Below are positions 1 to 10,359 of a DNA stretch of 64,000 nucleotides, one piece after another (the first letter of the stretch is position 1; each line of letters begins with the position of its first letter). The DNA is taken from NCBI RefSeq assembly GCF_035046485.1, contig NC_085138.1:43001464-43065463 (forward strand), given 5' to 3'. Below the pieces are notes generated by a model that saw nothing but the letters and a program-made list of their open reading frames with translations, did not search any database and was not told where the DNA came from. The stretch comes from Aedes albopictus (Eukaryota; Arthropoda; Insecta; Diptera; Culicidae). The position numbers and the translations under genes are program-made.

Positions 1-2300
1 AACAAAACCGCCAAAAGATATTTGAAAGTTTTTTTCAGGTAACTCACAGAAAACTCGCCGAATAAATTACCAAAAAAATGCCAAATTAATTACCCAATCA
101 ATTCCCGTAAGGATTGGCATAGAAGTTTCCAGAAAAGTGTTAAAGTTATTCCGAAAGTTATTACCAGAGGTTTTCTCAAACGAATTGTCAAAAAAAAAAA
201 GTCAGTGAAAAGTTGCGAAATTCCCAACAAAATTTTCGTAGAAATAGAAATCTAAAGAAGTTCGTAGAAATAAAAATCAGAAGCCATTTTTGTAGCATTT
301 CTGAGAATTAGTTGAAGAAGTTTCCAAAGGAAATGCCTAACAATTAATCAAATATATCGTCAAAGGAAATTTTCAGAGCAATAGCCGAATGGATTCTCAA
401 ATTAATGTTTAAAGATATTCCTCAACGAATCTGTACACGGGTTTCCGAATTAATTACTGAAAAAGATGAAAAAAATCCGAAGAAATACTTCAAAAATTGT
501 AATAAATGATGTAAAAATTCTCACAGAAATTGCTCCAAGAGATTCTACTGGAATTCCTCAATGAATCCTTCAGGAGTTCTTCCAAGGTTTTTATCAGCTT
601 TTTTTTCTATTGATACCTTTAACGGTTTCTTTAGCGATTACACCAGTTTCGTCCGGATTTCTTTCACGAAACTTCTAACGAAATGTTTCTAACGATTACA
701 TCAATATTTTTTTCTCAAGTGCGGAGCTCCAAGAACTCTTTCTTGGATATCTTTTACGATTCATCTGGGAAATACTTCAAGGACTTCTTTACTAATTCCT
801 CGAAGATTTTCTGCGAAAGTTGCAACAGCGATTCCATAGGAAACTTCTTCTTCAATTCCTTGAAGGATTTTCTTCAGTATTATGTAATCCCAAGCACTCT
901 ATAAAGAGTTTCTTAAAGATATCCACAAACGATTCCCACATGTTCTCTTCTGCATTTTTTCAGAGGAATACTTTGGAGTTCCTTCAAGATTTGTTTAGAA
1001 ACTTCTTCAAGGGTTCTTTTTGCACTGCCTCATACGATTTTTCTTGGAAGTCCTTTCAAGGATTTTTTAAGAATTTGTTCAAGCATTTCTTTAGTAATCA
1101 TACCTGCAGGGATTTCCTCATAAATTCCTCTAATAATTTCTGTAGAAAATCATTCAAAGATTCCTTAGGCAATGTTTTTAAGTCCTTTTTCACAATTCGT
1201 TCAAGAATCTTTTAAGAAATTCCAGTAAAAATTTAATCTTTTCAACAAGGATTTTGTTTTTCAAGTTACGTATAAAGATTCGTTCATGGATTTCTTGAAG
1301 TTTTTCTTCAGATAACCCTACAAGGATGGACACATTCATCCCTAAAGAAATCCTGCACAAATTTCCTCAGGGGGTCTTACAGAAATTCACCCAAGGCCTC
1401 CTGCGGAAATTCTTTTGAAGATTGTTTTTTTTTTATTTGCACCAAAGAATTTGGAATTCTTTGGGGTTTCCGTCATTGATTTCTTGATAAATTATCTAGG
1501 CATTTCATAATTAGTTCTTCCAAAAATCATTTTGCTTACAGATTTTTTCAGGAATCCTTTAAGTAATTACTCATAGTACTCCTAGTACTTGTAGTACTAC
1601 TTCATAGTACTGTAGTAATCCTTCCAGAACATCACCAAATATACCTCCAAAATCAACCCAATGATTCTTTCCTAATACATCTTAGAATTCATCTAGGCGA
1701 TTTTTAAAGATTTTTTTAGAAATTTCTACAAAAAATCCTACAGACATTTCTACAAGAGTTCCTTCGGGAGTACATTCAAATTTCTTTGGAAAATCTCCCA
1801 AGCATCCATTTGGGTATGGCTTCAAAAATCTCAAAAAATCATCAAATATATTTTCCATGAGGAACTACTGCAGGATTCCTTCTTGAAGAAATCTCTAAAA
1901 TCATTCTTGGAGAAATCCCTTGAGGTCCATCTGAAGGAATCCTTGAAGAGTTTCATGATATAATCCTTGAATGGCTTTATGAACGGTTCCGAAATGGTAT
2001 TTCTGAACGACTGCTTGAAGAAATTCTTACAAAAAAATCTCAAAGGAATTCCTGAAGGATTTCTTGATAATTGTTTGAAGAAATTCTTGAAGAAATGTCA
2101 GGAGAAGTTCCTGAAGCAATCATTGGAAGTATTCGTAAACCAATGCTTAGAAAGTTTTCTTAAGCAATCCCTGAAAAAAATATGAAGTAAATCATAGAGG
2201 AATTTTTGTAGAAGTCTTTGAAGTAACTCCCTGATAAATCGAAAAATATATTCTTGCCCGAAGGAATTCCCGCAGAAACCCTTCAAGAACAAAACATGCG
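1..2300. repeat. Decayed AT-rich minisatellite, probably related to the 23-bp satellite
   Basis: Short blocks such as GATTCCTTGAAG, GAAGAAATTCTTG and CCTTCAAGGATTTTT recur at roughly 20-24 base spacing, but every copy is mutated. The first 1.4 kb mostly reads as one orientation and about 1.8-2.3 kb as the other. The blocks share the GATTC(n)GAATC dyad pattern of the well-kept 23-bp arrays further right, which suggests a much older array of the same kind. The small ORFs here are rich in F, K and S and simply translate the repeat. I see no gene. Confidence 0.55.
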
Positions 2301-3172
2301 TTCAATTCTTAATTTTGATAAATGGGGCCCCTGAATTTCAGCTGCTATCTTATGCTAAATCAACACCTATGTTTGGTTCTGTGGTTAGGATATCAGGGAC
2401 ATTTTCATAATGCTCATGAATTATACTTCCATATCGGTACTGAATATCATAAAATTCAATTTTGATTGCGAACACATTTTTTATTGTATTTTAGGGCTCC
2501 TGCAGGTGCAAAGAGTAGTCATCAAATTAATATAAACAAAACTAACAAGACTACATGAATAAAGTGTGTACATTTATAATTGTTAATAATAGAACATCAA
2601 AAAAGCCATCTGTGTTCCCAATTCCAAAATCTCTTGATAATCACGAAGAGGCCCCTACATACCTATCAGCAGATCGGCAAGTATTTAACTTATACTTATA
2701 TGTAGGAATCTTTCGCTAATCACAGAACTTTATTCAAACTGGGCCCCCGAATTCAGGGGGCCTCCAAATCAGGGAAGGTTTATAACACTAGAACACGACA
2801 AAGTTGTATGGAATAGGGTAAGTTTTCCAGTTATGGCTATAGTTTTCAACCTTTGACCTATAATAAAAGCTTCAGTAGCAAGAATTTAAATGTATCTCTG
2901 AAATGTCATTAAAACCCATAAAATGATACAAAATGTTTAATTATCTCTAATAAGGCCATTACAAATATTTATTTCACTTTTTGTCCCACCACTCTTTGGC
3001 TGGTCGAAGAGCGGAGGGGGCGGAGGTAAAAATAATAAAGCATTTAATCTGAAAAATATTAAAAACTCATCGGATTTGTTAAAGATTTTTTAGCAAGACC
3101 CGGTAATTCGATGAATATTTTTTATCTGCCCCCTCAAAATGCAAAATTTTGCCAAACAGACAAACACTTGCG
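2301..3172. other. No gene seen; weak inverted-repeat candidate
   Basis: This is AT-rich DNA without a convincing ORF. Blocks sharing GCCCCTGAATT occur as GGGGCCCCTGAATTTC near 2323 and, inverted, near 2740-2766, so a degraded element of about 440 bp with imperfect inverted ends is possible. No target duplication is visible. Confidence 0.35.
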
Positions 3173-3360
3173 ACAGACATACAGACGTAACACTTGCGAA
3201 ATTTCAACCGACCACGCTTTTATCGATCATTTTAAATCTTAATAGTTGTGGCTTTCACAACCAGAGGCGCGTGCATCGTTTTCCTTTGTGTTTGACGTTT
3301 CATGCTAGCGCCTTCTGTTGACAATATGGCACAACGCAGTGTTTCGTGTAACATTTCCAG
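3173..3360 (-). mobile_element. Truncated copy of the ACAGACAAACAGACG-ended hAT-like MITE
   Basis: The sequence from ACAGACATACAGACGTAACAC onward matches the reverse complement of the complete copy at 61,971-62,232, including the shared stretches GACCACGCTTTTA and GCGCCTTCTGTTGAC. The other terminal repeat is missing; similarity fades after about 3360. It is more diverged than the other two copies, so it is the oldest of the three. The 60-residue ORF over it is not a gene. Confidence 0.65.
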
Positions 3361-5125
3361 TTCTTGGGAGTTTCAGACAAGAAATTTTCCATGCATCAAG
3401 ACAACCCTAATAAACCAACACAATAAACGAACCGTAATGTAGACGGTTCAACAATACCGCATACTGTTCCAATTGTATCCCGAATGAGTGGTTAAGCAAA
3501 TCTTATGGTTATCGTTTATGCGGGAAGATAGGCCGAGAAATTCCTTCTGAACTACAAACAGCACTTATACCGAAAATTTCCAGTAAAATAGACATTACTC
3601 CAAGAACACAACACCAAAATGAAAACTTACTTAACAGTGTCACCTTTCTGTCGAATAAAAAAGCCAACAATCAAATGAAACAAGTTGTTGGAATGGCAGT
3701 AGTGTAATAACAAATCGAAATGCTATTTCCTTTGAACAAATTCACCGAAGTGATACAATTTGACCACACCATCACCATCCAGAAAATCCGTTTGATCGGA
3801 ATGGCTTACTTTTATCACCCGCCGATAAACACCGCCTGATGGGGCCCTTGCTGATGGGGAACCGTTTGATAATCCAATTTGCTGTCCATATTTTTTGTTC
3901 GCCGAACTGCGTGCGCTCGATTTCCCAGTTTTTTGCTGTCATTACTGAGTGTTGTTTGTTTTATCTCTCATTTGAGCAGATCTGCGCTTACAACGGCCAT
4001 TATTTTATTATTTTTTTTTCTGGCGTGTTGTCTCCATGTCCGTCTCCCGTGTTGCTGCCGTTGACTGTTTTCGTAATTAAATATTTTAAATGCATTATCA
4101 ATTGATGTTCTCTTTTTTTTTCGGCGGATTCATGCATGTTTTTTCTCCTCTTAGTTCTGGCTCGAGCAGCGTACAAAAATGTATAAATGAATTCACAAGA
4201 GCTCTGTTTTTATTGTCACTCAACGTTGATTGGTGTGACTCGATTTTTTTTCAGTCGAATTTTTTCCACCTTGCGCCGCTTGACAATAGTATTTTTATCA
4301 TTATTATTATCTTCATAGCGCATAGCTTTACATAAATTAAAAGCATGTGTGAAATTTTTCAATTAAAATGTTGTCAACGGTTTACAAGCCCGAAATGACG
4401 GGAACAAAAAAATCGGTCCGTGAGTGTCAAACAGTGAAACAAAGATAAATGAATTAAAATGCCAGATTCCGATGAATTTTTATGGTTCTGATGTTTGCAA
4501 TCAGTCGGGAACAAACGCAAATGGGTTGTTGAGCTTTTTTCGTTGATTCGCCGGAAAAAAAATGATAAGCTGATAAGCTGCAGACGAAAAAACAAAACAC
4601 AAAATTACATTTCGCTGGCACCTCACGGTGCGATGCCATCTCCCGATTCTTACTGGTGGTGATGTTTATTTGGAAGCCGAAATTATCACAAACGAGAAAA
4701 AAACTCTGACCATCCAGCAACGGGAGCAGTTCGTCCAGCAGAGCCGTAGGTAATCTAGTAAACAGTGAACCAATTTTACATCAATCAAGTTGCCTGGTGG
4801 TCGCGTCAGCGGAAATTAGCTGAGAGCTGTGAACAAATTGTTTGAACGCAGCAAGCCATAACGCACTTCATTGCGGACGAACTAACCAACATCAGCAGCA
4901 ACCGTGCGCCTCCATCCAGCATCGTTTGAATGGTTTATTATTCAGTGTTTTTCAAATTTGTTGGTATAAGTATTTAAGCCACAAAAAATAACAAATATTT
5001 CATTATCTAGAGATATTGTTCCATTTGTTCAGCAGGGTACATCCTACTCGAAACAAAGGAGTGACGCGCTGTTTAGTTTATTTCAAACTTTTATATTATT
5101 TTGTTAGAAGTGACCATGTATTTAT
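3361..5125. other. No gene or clear repeat seen
   Basis: AT-rich intergenic DNA with T-runs. Several short overlapping ORFs of 60-90 codons on both strands have low-complexity or poor composition and no recognisable motif. I find no tRNA, no clear promoter and no terminal inverted repeat. Confidence 0.4.
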
Positions 5126-5208
5126 CCTTCTTCGTGCATTATCATGCGCGCACCTCGCTGACCTAGTGCACGTTTAGGGGTCATAATGACCCTAATGCAC
5201 GAAGAGGG
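5126..5208. repeat. Short foldback (83 bp)
   Basis: CCTTCTTCGTGCATTA at 5126-5141 is followed by its near reverse complement TAATGCACGAAGAGGG at 5193-5208. An inner pair, CACGTTTAGGGGTCATAATG and CATTATCATG, lies between. This looks like a small palindromic MITE or its remnant. There is no coding content. Confidence 0.5.
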
Positions 5209-5324
5209 TTAAAAAAATCGGAATCAAACGGAGCCATACTAGTTTTGTTTGCGAATAGAAATATTTATGTACCTCTTGTTATATTTTCAATATATAACGG
5301 TGTGTAAGAATTGATACAGCTACT

Positions 5325-5870
5325 CACTACCGAGCTTGAGAGGCTCGGACTGCAGTTAGTCCTTCCCAGCAGCCTGCTTGTTCTGCAGACCTCTAATGGA
5401 TGTCTTGATCTCGTCTAGCGGTGGAGCTTCCACGGCCTGTCCATCGTTGTTGATTCCAATTATGTCTGCCGCTGTTCCATTCCATCATGATCGGAGAAGG
5501 CGCTGTTTTTCTCCGCATGTTATGTTATGTAAACCTGTAAAACCTCCGCATATCATTTTGTTCCATACACTCTTGAGTAACCACATTTTCTTAATGCTCT
5601 CTTTCTTTTCATGGTTGATTTTTGATTACCCTTTCATCCCTGTATCGCTCCCAGTCTTGCGGGTCCCTGACATCACCATCCGGCTTCTGGCAACATGTTT
5701 TCGCTACCCTTTGGCACTCCTGCTCGAATCACCCATCCACAGGTCGTCTTTAAGCAGTATGTATCACCTCCCACGCTCTTTTTGATCTCATTTATCCGCT
5801 GCTCCAGCTTCTGGTGATAGTCAGCTACCGTAACGTCTTAGTTTAGCTTAGACTGACTGTTCTTGCCAAT
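5325..5870 (-). pseudogene. Fragment of a non-LTR retrotransposon ORF2, linker to start of reverse transcriptase
   Basis: Read on the minus strand, about 5460 down to 5330 encodes DEIKTSIRGLQNKQAAGKD, then a stop, then LQSEPLKLG. This is the block that opens the RT domain of RTE/Jockey-like LINEs (usually ...NNKAAGKDGIPAELLK). Upstream, about 5830-5640, gives KLEQRINEIKKSVGGDT-like linker sequence with further stops. No FADD catalytic block follows, because the fragment ends beyond about 5325. The plus-strand 135-codon ORF here is a shadow. It is a dead fragment; clade assignment is uncertain. Confidence 0.55.
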
Positions 5871-6689
5871 GGTTGCGCCTCCGTGATTGATCTTAACTGG
5901 TATAAATTGCACTGAGATCCAACTGCGTAAGTGGCTGGGACACTCCACTTATTGTTGAGGTGCTATTTAAGCAGCTCATACATATTGGATCGATACCGGT
6001 GCCGGCCAAATCCTTGCAGCCAGTTGGGTGCTGCAAGAGACCAAGTGCAGTCTGCGTCCCCACAACCAGCACGGATGGGGTATTTGTTAGTAGGGTAGGA
6101 TGTGAGATCCGGGAGTCACCTTTGGTCGGTGATGTGACTCATGGATAGGGAATATGTGTAGGTGATAGATTGTTTGTTGATTGAGGAGAAGTGGCACCGT
6201 TCGCTTGGATCCATAAGCAGTAGGCGTTACATGATATATTGACACTGTGCTGTGACATTTTGAAGGAAGGAAACAACTTTTTCAACCCTTTTCTATTTAG
6301 CGACGGCGTTGAACTTATGAATATACATGAGTTGTACTGCCGTTCTACGCCCCATTGTCCCATATTTTATGGGAATTCCTAGAAACATGGGTCAATTATG
6401 CATAGAACGGCAGCTACAGGCCGAACTACAGGCGTACTGGTCTAGAGAGAAGCGATATTACTGATGCGAATCAAGGCTCGCCATAACAATCTTCAAGAAA
6501 AACTAACAACTATTAGGGTTCACCAAAATGAACCTCAACATCTGCACCACCGGTGCAGACCGGACAGTGCCCCAAGCAGATAAATAACATTAACAAAATA
6601 TCGGAACAATCCAATCCTCAAACTGTCGCTTCTATGACGAGTAATGGGAAACATGATGTATTCTGCTATTGCAATGCACTCACCTTCGT
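5871..6689. other. No gene seen; one short motif shared with 49.5 kb
   Basis: No supported gene. Positions 5992-6028 (GATACCGGTGCCGGCC, then a CCTTGCAG..GTTGGG context) resemble 49,506-49,549, so both are probably remnants of the same dispersed repeat. Confidence 0.35.
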
Positions 6690-7330
6690 TTCAGAGGATA
6701 CCAGGAGGACTCAGGTGCGTTCATGTGGGTCTCAGGATCGTTTCCAGATCGATCAGGGAGATCTTCCAGGTCGAAAGTTCCAGAGGATCTCATTGGCGCT
6801 ACCGAGGCTCTCTGGGGTGTTCTAGGGGGTTCCAGGTTGCTCAGAAACGCTTCATATGGTCTCAAGGATGTTGACCAGGAAATTTCAGAAGCGATTCAGA
6901 GGTTTCATAGAGTTTTAGGAGGCTTCCACGAGGTCTCTGAGGCGCTAAAAGGGGTCTCAGGGACGTTCCAGCGGGTCTCAGGGGTGTTTTGGGAAGTCCC
7001 GGGGAGAGGGGTTTCAGTGGAGGTATCAGGAGCGTATCTGGGGGTATCAGGGAGGGCCAAGAGGTCTCATGGGGTGTCAGGAAGTCTCAGAGGGTCTCAG
7101 GGGTTCCAGGAGCTCTCAGAGGGTCTCAAAGGCGTTTCAATAGGTCTCAGGAGAGTTTCAGGGTGTTCTCAGGGCTTAAGGGGATACCTCGAGGTCTCAG
7201 GGGCGTTTAAGAGGCTTTCAGGGGATACCTTGCAGTCTCGGGGGGGCACAGGGGATTACGAGGGGCGATTCAGAGGGTCTCAGGGGCTTTCCAGGGGGTC
7301 TTAGGAACGTTTTGGAGGTCTCTCCCCATG
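6690..7330 (+). repeat. Degenerate G-rich minisatellite, GGTCTCAGGGG family
   Basis: GGTCTCAGGGG, GGTATCAGGG, GGTCTCATGGGG and GTTTCAGGGTG variants recur every 20-30 bases across the block. The plus strand is strongly G/T-rich relative to its surroundings. A 211-codon ORF (6669-7304, rich in G, S, V, F and R) runs through it only because the repeat lacks frequent stops. It has no start context or domain and is not a credible gene. Confidence 0.75.
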
Positions 7331-7755
7331 AAACCTGTCGGAATTTCGAAGTGAACAACACAGCAATTAACATTTCACACATTATTTTTTTTTTCAAAAC
7401 GTTTTATTTTCCTTTTTTTTTCAATTATTTCAACATCTTGAAACGCGCAGCACGCAACAGAACCACTTTTCATCACATTCGTCTCAAAACTGAAGCCATC
7501 GTTCGTTGTTCATCCCGTCTCAAATGCTCTCTCTTTTCTCCTCCTTCGCAACGAGTCATCGCCGTCGGTCAGCGTCGTTCTCGCGTAGGCCAGCATCAGA
7601 CGACTGCATGCAGCGCTGTGCTCGCCCAAATAACAATTCATTTTCGGTTCGTATAGCTGCACGCTCAGAAAATCGTTCTGATAAACGTGAACAAACAAAC
7701 GCAAATATGAGAACAAGGAAATATACACCGTGAACTGGAACTCCAGCTATCAATA
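7331..7755. other. No gene seen
   Basis: The block contains T-runs and several short ORFs on both strands that overlap one another around 7500-7730. None has a recognisable motif. It ends at the TA target of the MITE beginning at 7756. Confidence 0.4.
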
Positions 7756-7959
7756 AGGCAATCCATGACGACTTTTCGCGATGGGGGTGACAGCCAAAAA
7801 TGTAAACACAGTGTGAGTACAACTTAACAAAGTTTCGTTAAGTGTCGTCGGTGCTTAACAAATTCCTTTGTGCTCAACTGTCACCCCGATCATCGGATGT
7901 CAAAAATACATGGTAAACAAAAAAAAATCAGCTGATCGCATCGGTCTCATGGATTGCCT
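7756..7959. mobile_element. 204-bp MITE with TA target duplication
   Basis: The ends are inverted repeats AGGCAATCCATGA and TCATGGATTGCCT, flanked by TA on both sides (7754-7755 and 7960-7961). TA duplication with short TIRs is typical of Tc1/mariner-type non-autonomous elements, although the superfamily cannot be proven from one copy. There is no transposase ORF. Confidence 0.75.
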
Positions 7960-8365
7960 TATATGGGCGTTCTAGAAAACGTGAAATCACGTATATGACA
8001 TCCCTATTCCCACCTAATAGGATTGTTTGCAGCCAACATCAATTGAGTTCCCACATTAACAATCCCCAACCCCATTTGGGTTCCCTAAACATTGGTACAA
8101 GACGTGGGAATCGAAATAGTGACGTCATCGCACCCTGGTGCGTGAAATCTAAGACAGTCCGGATTCGCTGGTTGGGTCACGACTGCGCCCCGATTAGCGA
8201 ATCGTGTTCGTTCGTTGGGGCAACTGACAACTGATCAAAATGTTCTAGACACACGCAAGTGACGAGAAGTACGTCACGAAACACTCACATTGTACTTGCG
8301 CAATCGTTCTGTATACAGGAGCTGTGATGCGACGGCAGTCAGACGTCAAACTCGTTTTGACATTT
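7960..8365. other. No gene seen
   Basis: Intergenic DNA with several CGT/ACG-rich stretches. No motif is recognised in the one 79-codon ORF (7995-8234). Confidence 0.35.
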
Positions 8366-8538
8366 GGGGCTGTCCATAAACCACGTGGTCATTTTTTTGG
8401 GACTTCTCAACCCCCCCCCCCCCCCCGCGTGGTCATTAGTCCATACAAATTTTTTTATTCGTCCATACAAAATGCTCATTGGCCGAACCCCCCCGCCCCC
8501 CCCCCCCCCTCATGACAACGTGGTTTATGGACCGCCCC
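8366..8538. mobile_element. MITE of the GGGGCTGTCCATAAACCACG family, with poly-C tract
   Basis: GGGGCTGTCCATAAACCACG at 8366-8385 pairs with CGTGGTTTATGG-ACCG-CCCC at about 8519-8538. The interior carries C-runs (about 8410-8426 and 8490-8508) and GTCCATACAAA words. The same general terminal plan (GGGGCTGTCCAT.. or GGGGTCGTTCATAAA..) recurs at 13,761 and 24,651. Flanking Ts make the exact target duplication ambiguous. Confidence 0.75.
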
Positions 8539-9380
8539 TTTATTTTGACATTGGCAGTGCTTTTTAGTTGGGTTTTGCCCCAACCAGTGAACATTCAACC
8601 ATCGATACAGCCCATCTAACGAGCTCTCAACGAACGAATCGTCACTGTAGTTCACGGTGTACATTTCATATAGTTGTTATCGTTGCTATGTGTAAATTTC
8701 TGCACTACAGTTTCGGCCGATTGCCGCAAAATTGCCTCCAGCGTGTTTTGGATGACACGTGCTTGCCGCCCGGTTGCTGCGATGCGAAAGAGGACGATCG
8801 TCGGCGGCGCGGTCTCTCCTGTCCGACCGTCTCGAGTCTTCGTGTCGCTGACGACCGACGACATGGGCGTCGCGACGTCGCGATGTCCGATGGAGCGCGA
8901 ATATTGTTGTCGCGGTTGGGTCGCGTTGTTCGATGATGCGCGAATGCTGACGATTCGCATCTCTGTGCATAGGGTGCTAAACTGGTATGCCACACTATGC
9001 GTGTGTGGCCTGTATGAGTAAATAGCTAAAGGTAGGGCGACAGCAGCAAGCTACTTGCATTTTTGATTGGCTATAAAATAATCAATTCGTCGATATGATT
9101 ACTTTTGAGCATCAAAATAAATAAATTATCAGTGAGCAAAAAGATTAAATGTTTATATTTGCATGAGAACGCGGTTCAACTACCAATTTGTTGCATAATT
9201 TATCGTTTGGATTGATAAGATAGTTCATTTTTTATAATTTCGCTTAGTTCTTGTTCCAGAGTAGTGGCTCGAGCTAGCTCAAGAATAGAAGGTTTCAAGC
9301 AATTTTTAAAGAAGAATAACTCAGATGAAATGCACTTCAATAAACGATGCATAAACTTTTAATAAAATATTTTGGTGTTA
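8539..9380. other. CpG-rich block and AT-rich flank; no supported gene
   Basis: Positions 8570-9000 are unusually rich in CG dinucleotides (GCGTCGCGACGTCGCGATGTC) and are open in five overlapping frames of 94-122 codons. No frame shows a known motif and they exclude one another, so I do not call a gene. The stretch after 9020 is AT-rich and empty. Confidence 0.35.
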
Positions 9381-10090
9381 TGTGTTATGTGTCGAGTCAA
9401 GTACTTTTATATTTGGCCACATCTGGCGGGACATACGGAACCGGTTCCGGAGCACTACCGGTAGAATCTTAGGTTGTCTGAGACTATTTTCTTGCTTATC
9501 ATTCATCAAGTTATTGAAAAAGCCGCGACTTGATGTGTCGCATGCCTGGGTTTGCTTCACTGTTATATTTGGCCACTTCCGGCGGGACCTCCGAAACCGG
9601 TTTTGGAACACCGGTAGTTTCTTATGTGATCTGAGACCATTTTCTTGCTAACCGTTCATCAGGTCATCGCAAAGGGCGCGATTTGACGTGTCGCTTGCAT
9701 GGGTTTGTTTCATTTTTATATTTGTCCACTTCCGGCGGGACGCCCAGAACCGGTTCAGGAACACTACCGGTTCAGATATGATCTGAGACTATTTTCCTGT
9801 TAACCGTTCATCAGGTTATTGAAAAAGCTGCGATTTGATGAGTCGCATGTATGGGTTTGGTTCACTTTTATATTTGGCCACTTCTGGTGGGACCTTCGGA
9901 ACCGGTTCCGGAACGTTACCGGTTCAGATATGGTCTGAGACTATTTTCTTGCTTACCGTTCATCATATTATCGAAAATGCCGTGGTTTGATGTGTCGCAT
10001 GCGTGGATTTGTTGCATTTTCATATCTAGCCCCTTCCTGGGGTACCGATCCGGAACGCCTAAATGGCCATAAATCCGGAACGGCTGGACC
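9381..10090 (+). repeat. About five tandem copies of a ~153-bp repeat
   Basis: The landmark TATATTTGGCCACTTCCGG, followed by GGGAC..GGAACCGGTTCCGGAAC, recurs with its GGCCAC block at 9415, 9571, 9724 (as GTCCAC), 9876 and about 10,028 (as AGCCCC), spacings of 156, 153, 152 and about 152. Each copy also carries CATCA(a/g)GTTATTGAAAA and TTTGATGTGTCGCATG. The last copy is the most diverged. ORFs of about 70-90 codons appear once per copy and are a by-product. Confidence 0.8.
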
Positions 10091-10250
10091 GATCCGAACC
10101 ATTTTCAATAGCAAACAATGGGACCAGATTCCGCGTCGAATGAACCGTCGGTCATTAAAATCGGTTGAGATTTACTGCCGAAAAGTGACGTATATGTGAC
10201 TCGAATCTCCGGGCCTCCTATCAAAAAGTCATTTTTGGAGTGAACATATA

Positions 10251-10283
10251 GCCTTTCCAGTACACTTAGTGTACGAGAAAGGC
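10251..10283. repeat. Hairpin, GCCTTTCC-AGTACAC / GTGTACGAGAAAGGC
   Basis: GCCTTTCCAGTACAC is followed after TTA by GTGTACGAGAAAGGC, a nearly perfect stem with a three-base loop. It lies just past the 153-bp repeats and just before an A-run, and may mark the 3' end of a dispersed element. A transcription role cannot be inferred. Confidence 0.6.
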
Positions 10284-10359
10284 AAAAATTTAACATTAAA
10301 CTATTTTAAGCCTAGGCGCATGATTGCTTCGGAAAGCAAATTCATATTAAATCAAATTA

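Noticed and set aside
6669..7304. 211-codon ORF as a glycine/serine-rich protein
   Set aside because: It translates the GGTCTCAGGGG minisatellite with no unique segment or domain.
8568..9021. CpG-rich protein-coding gene
   Set aside because: Five mutually overlapping frames on both strands are open and none has a domain, splice context or favoured composition.
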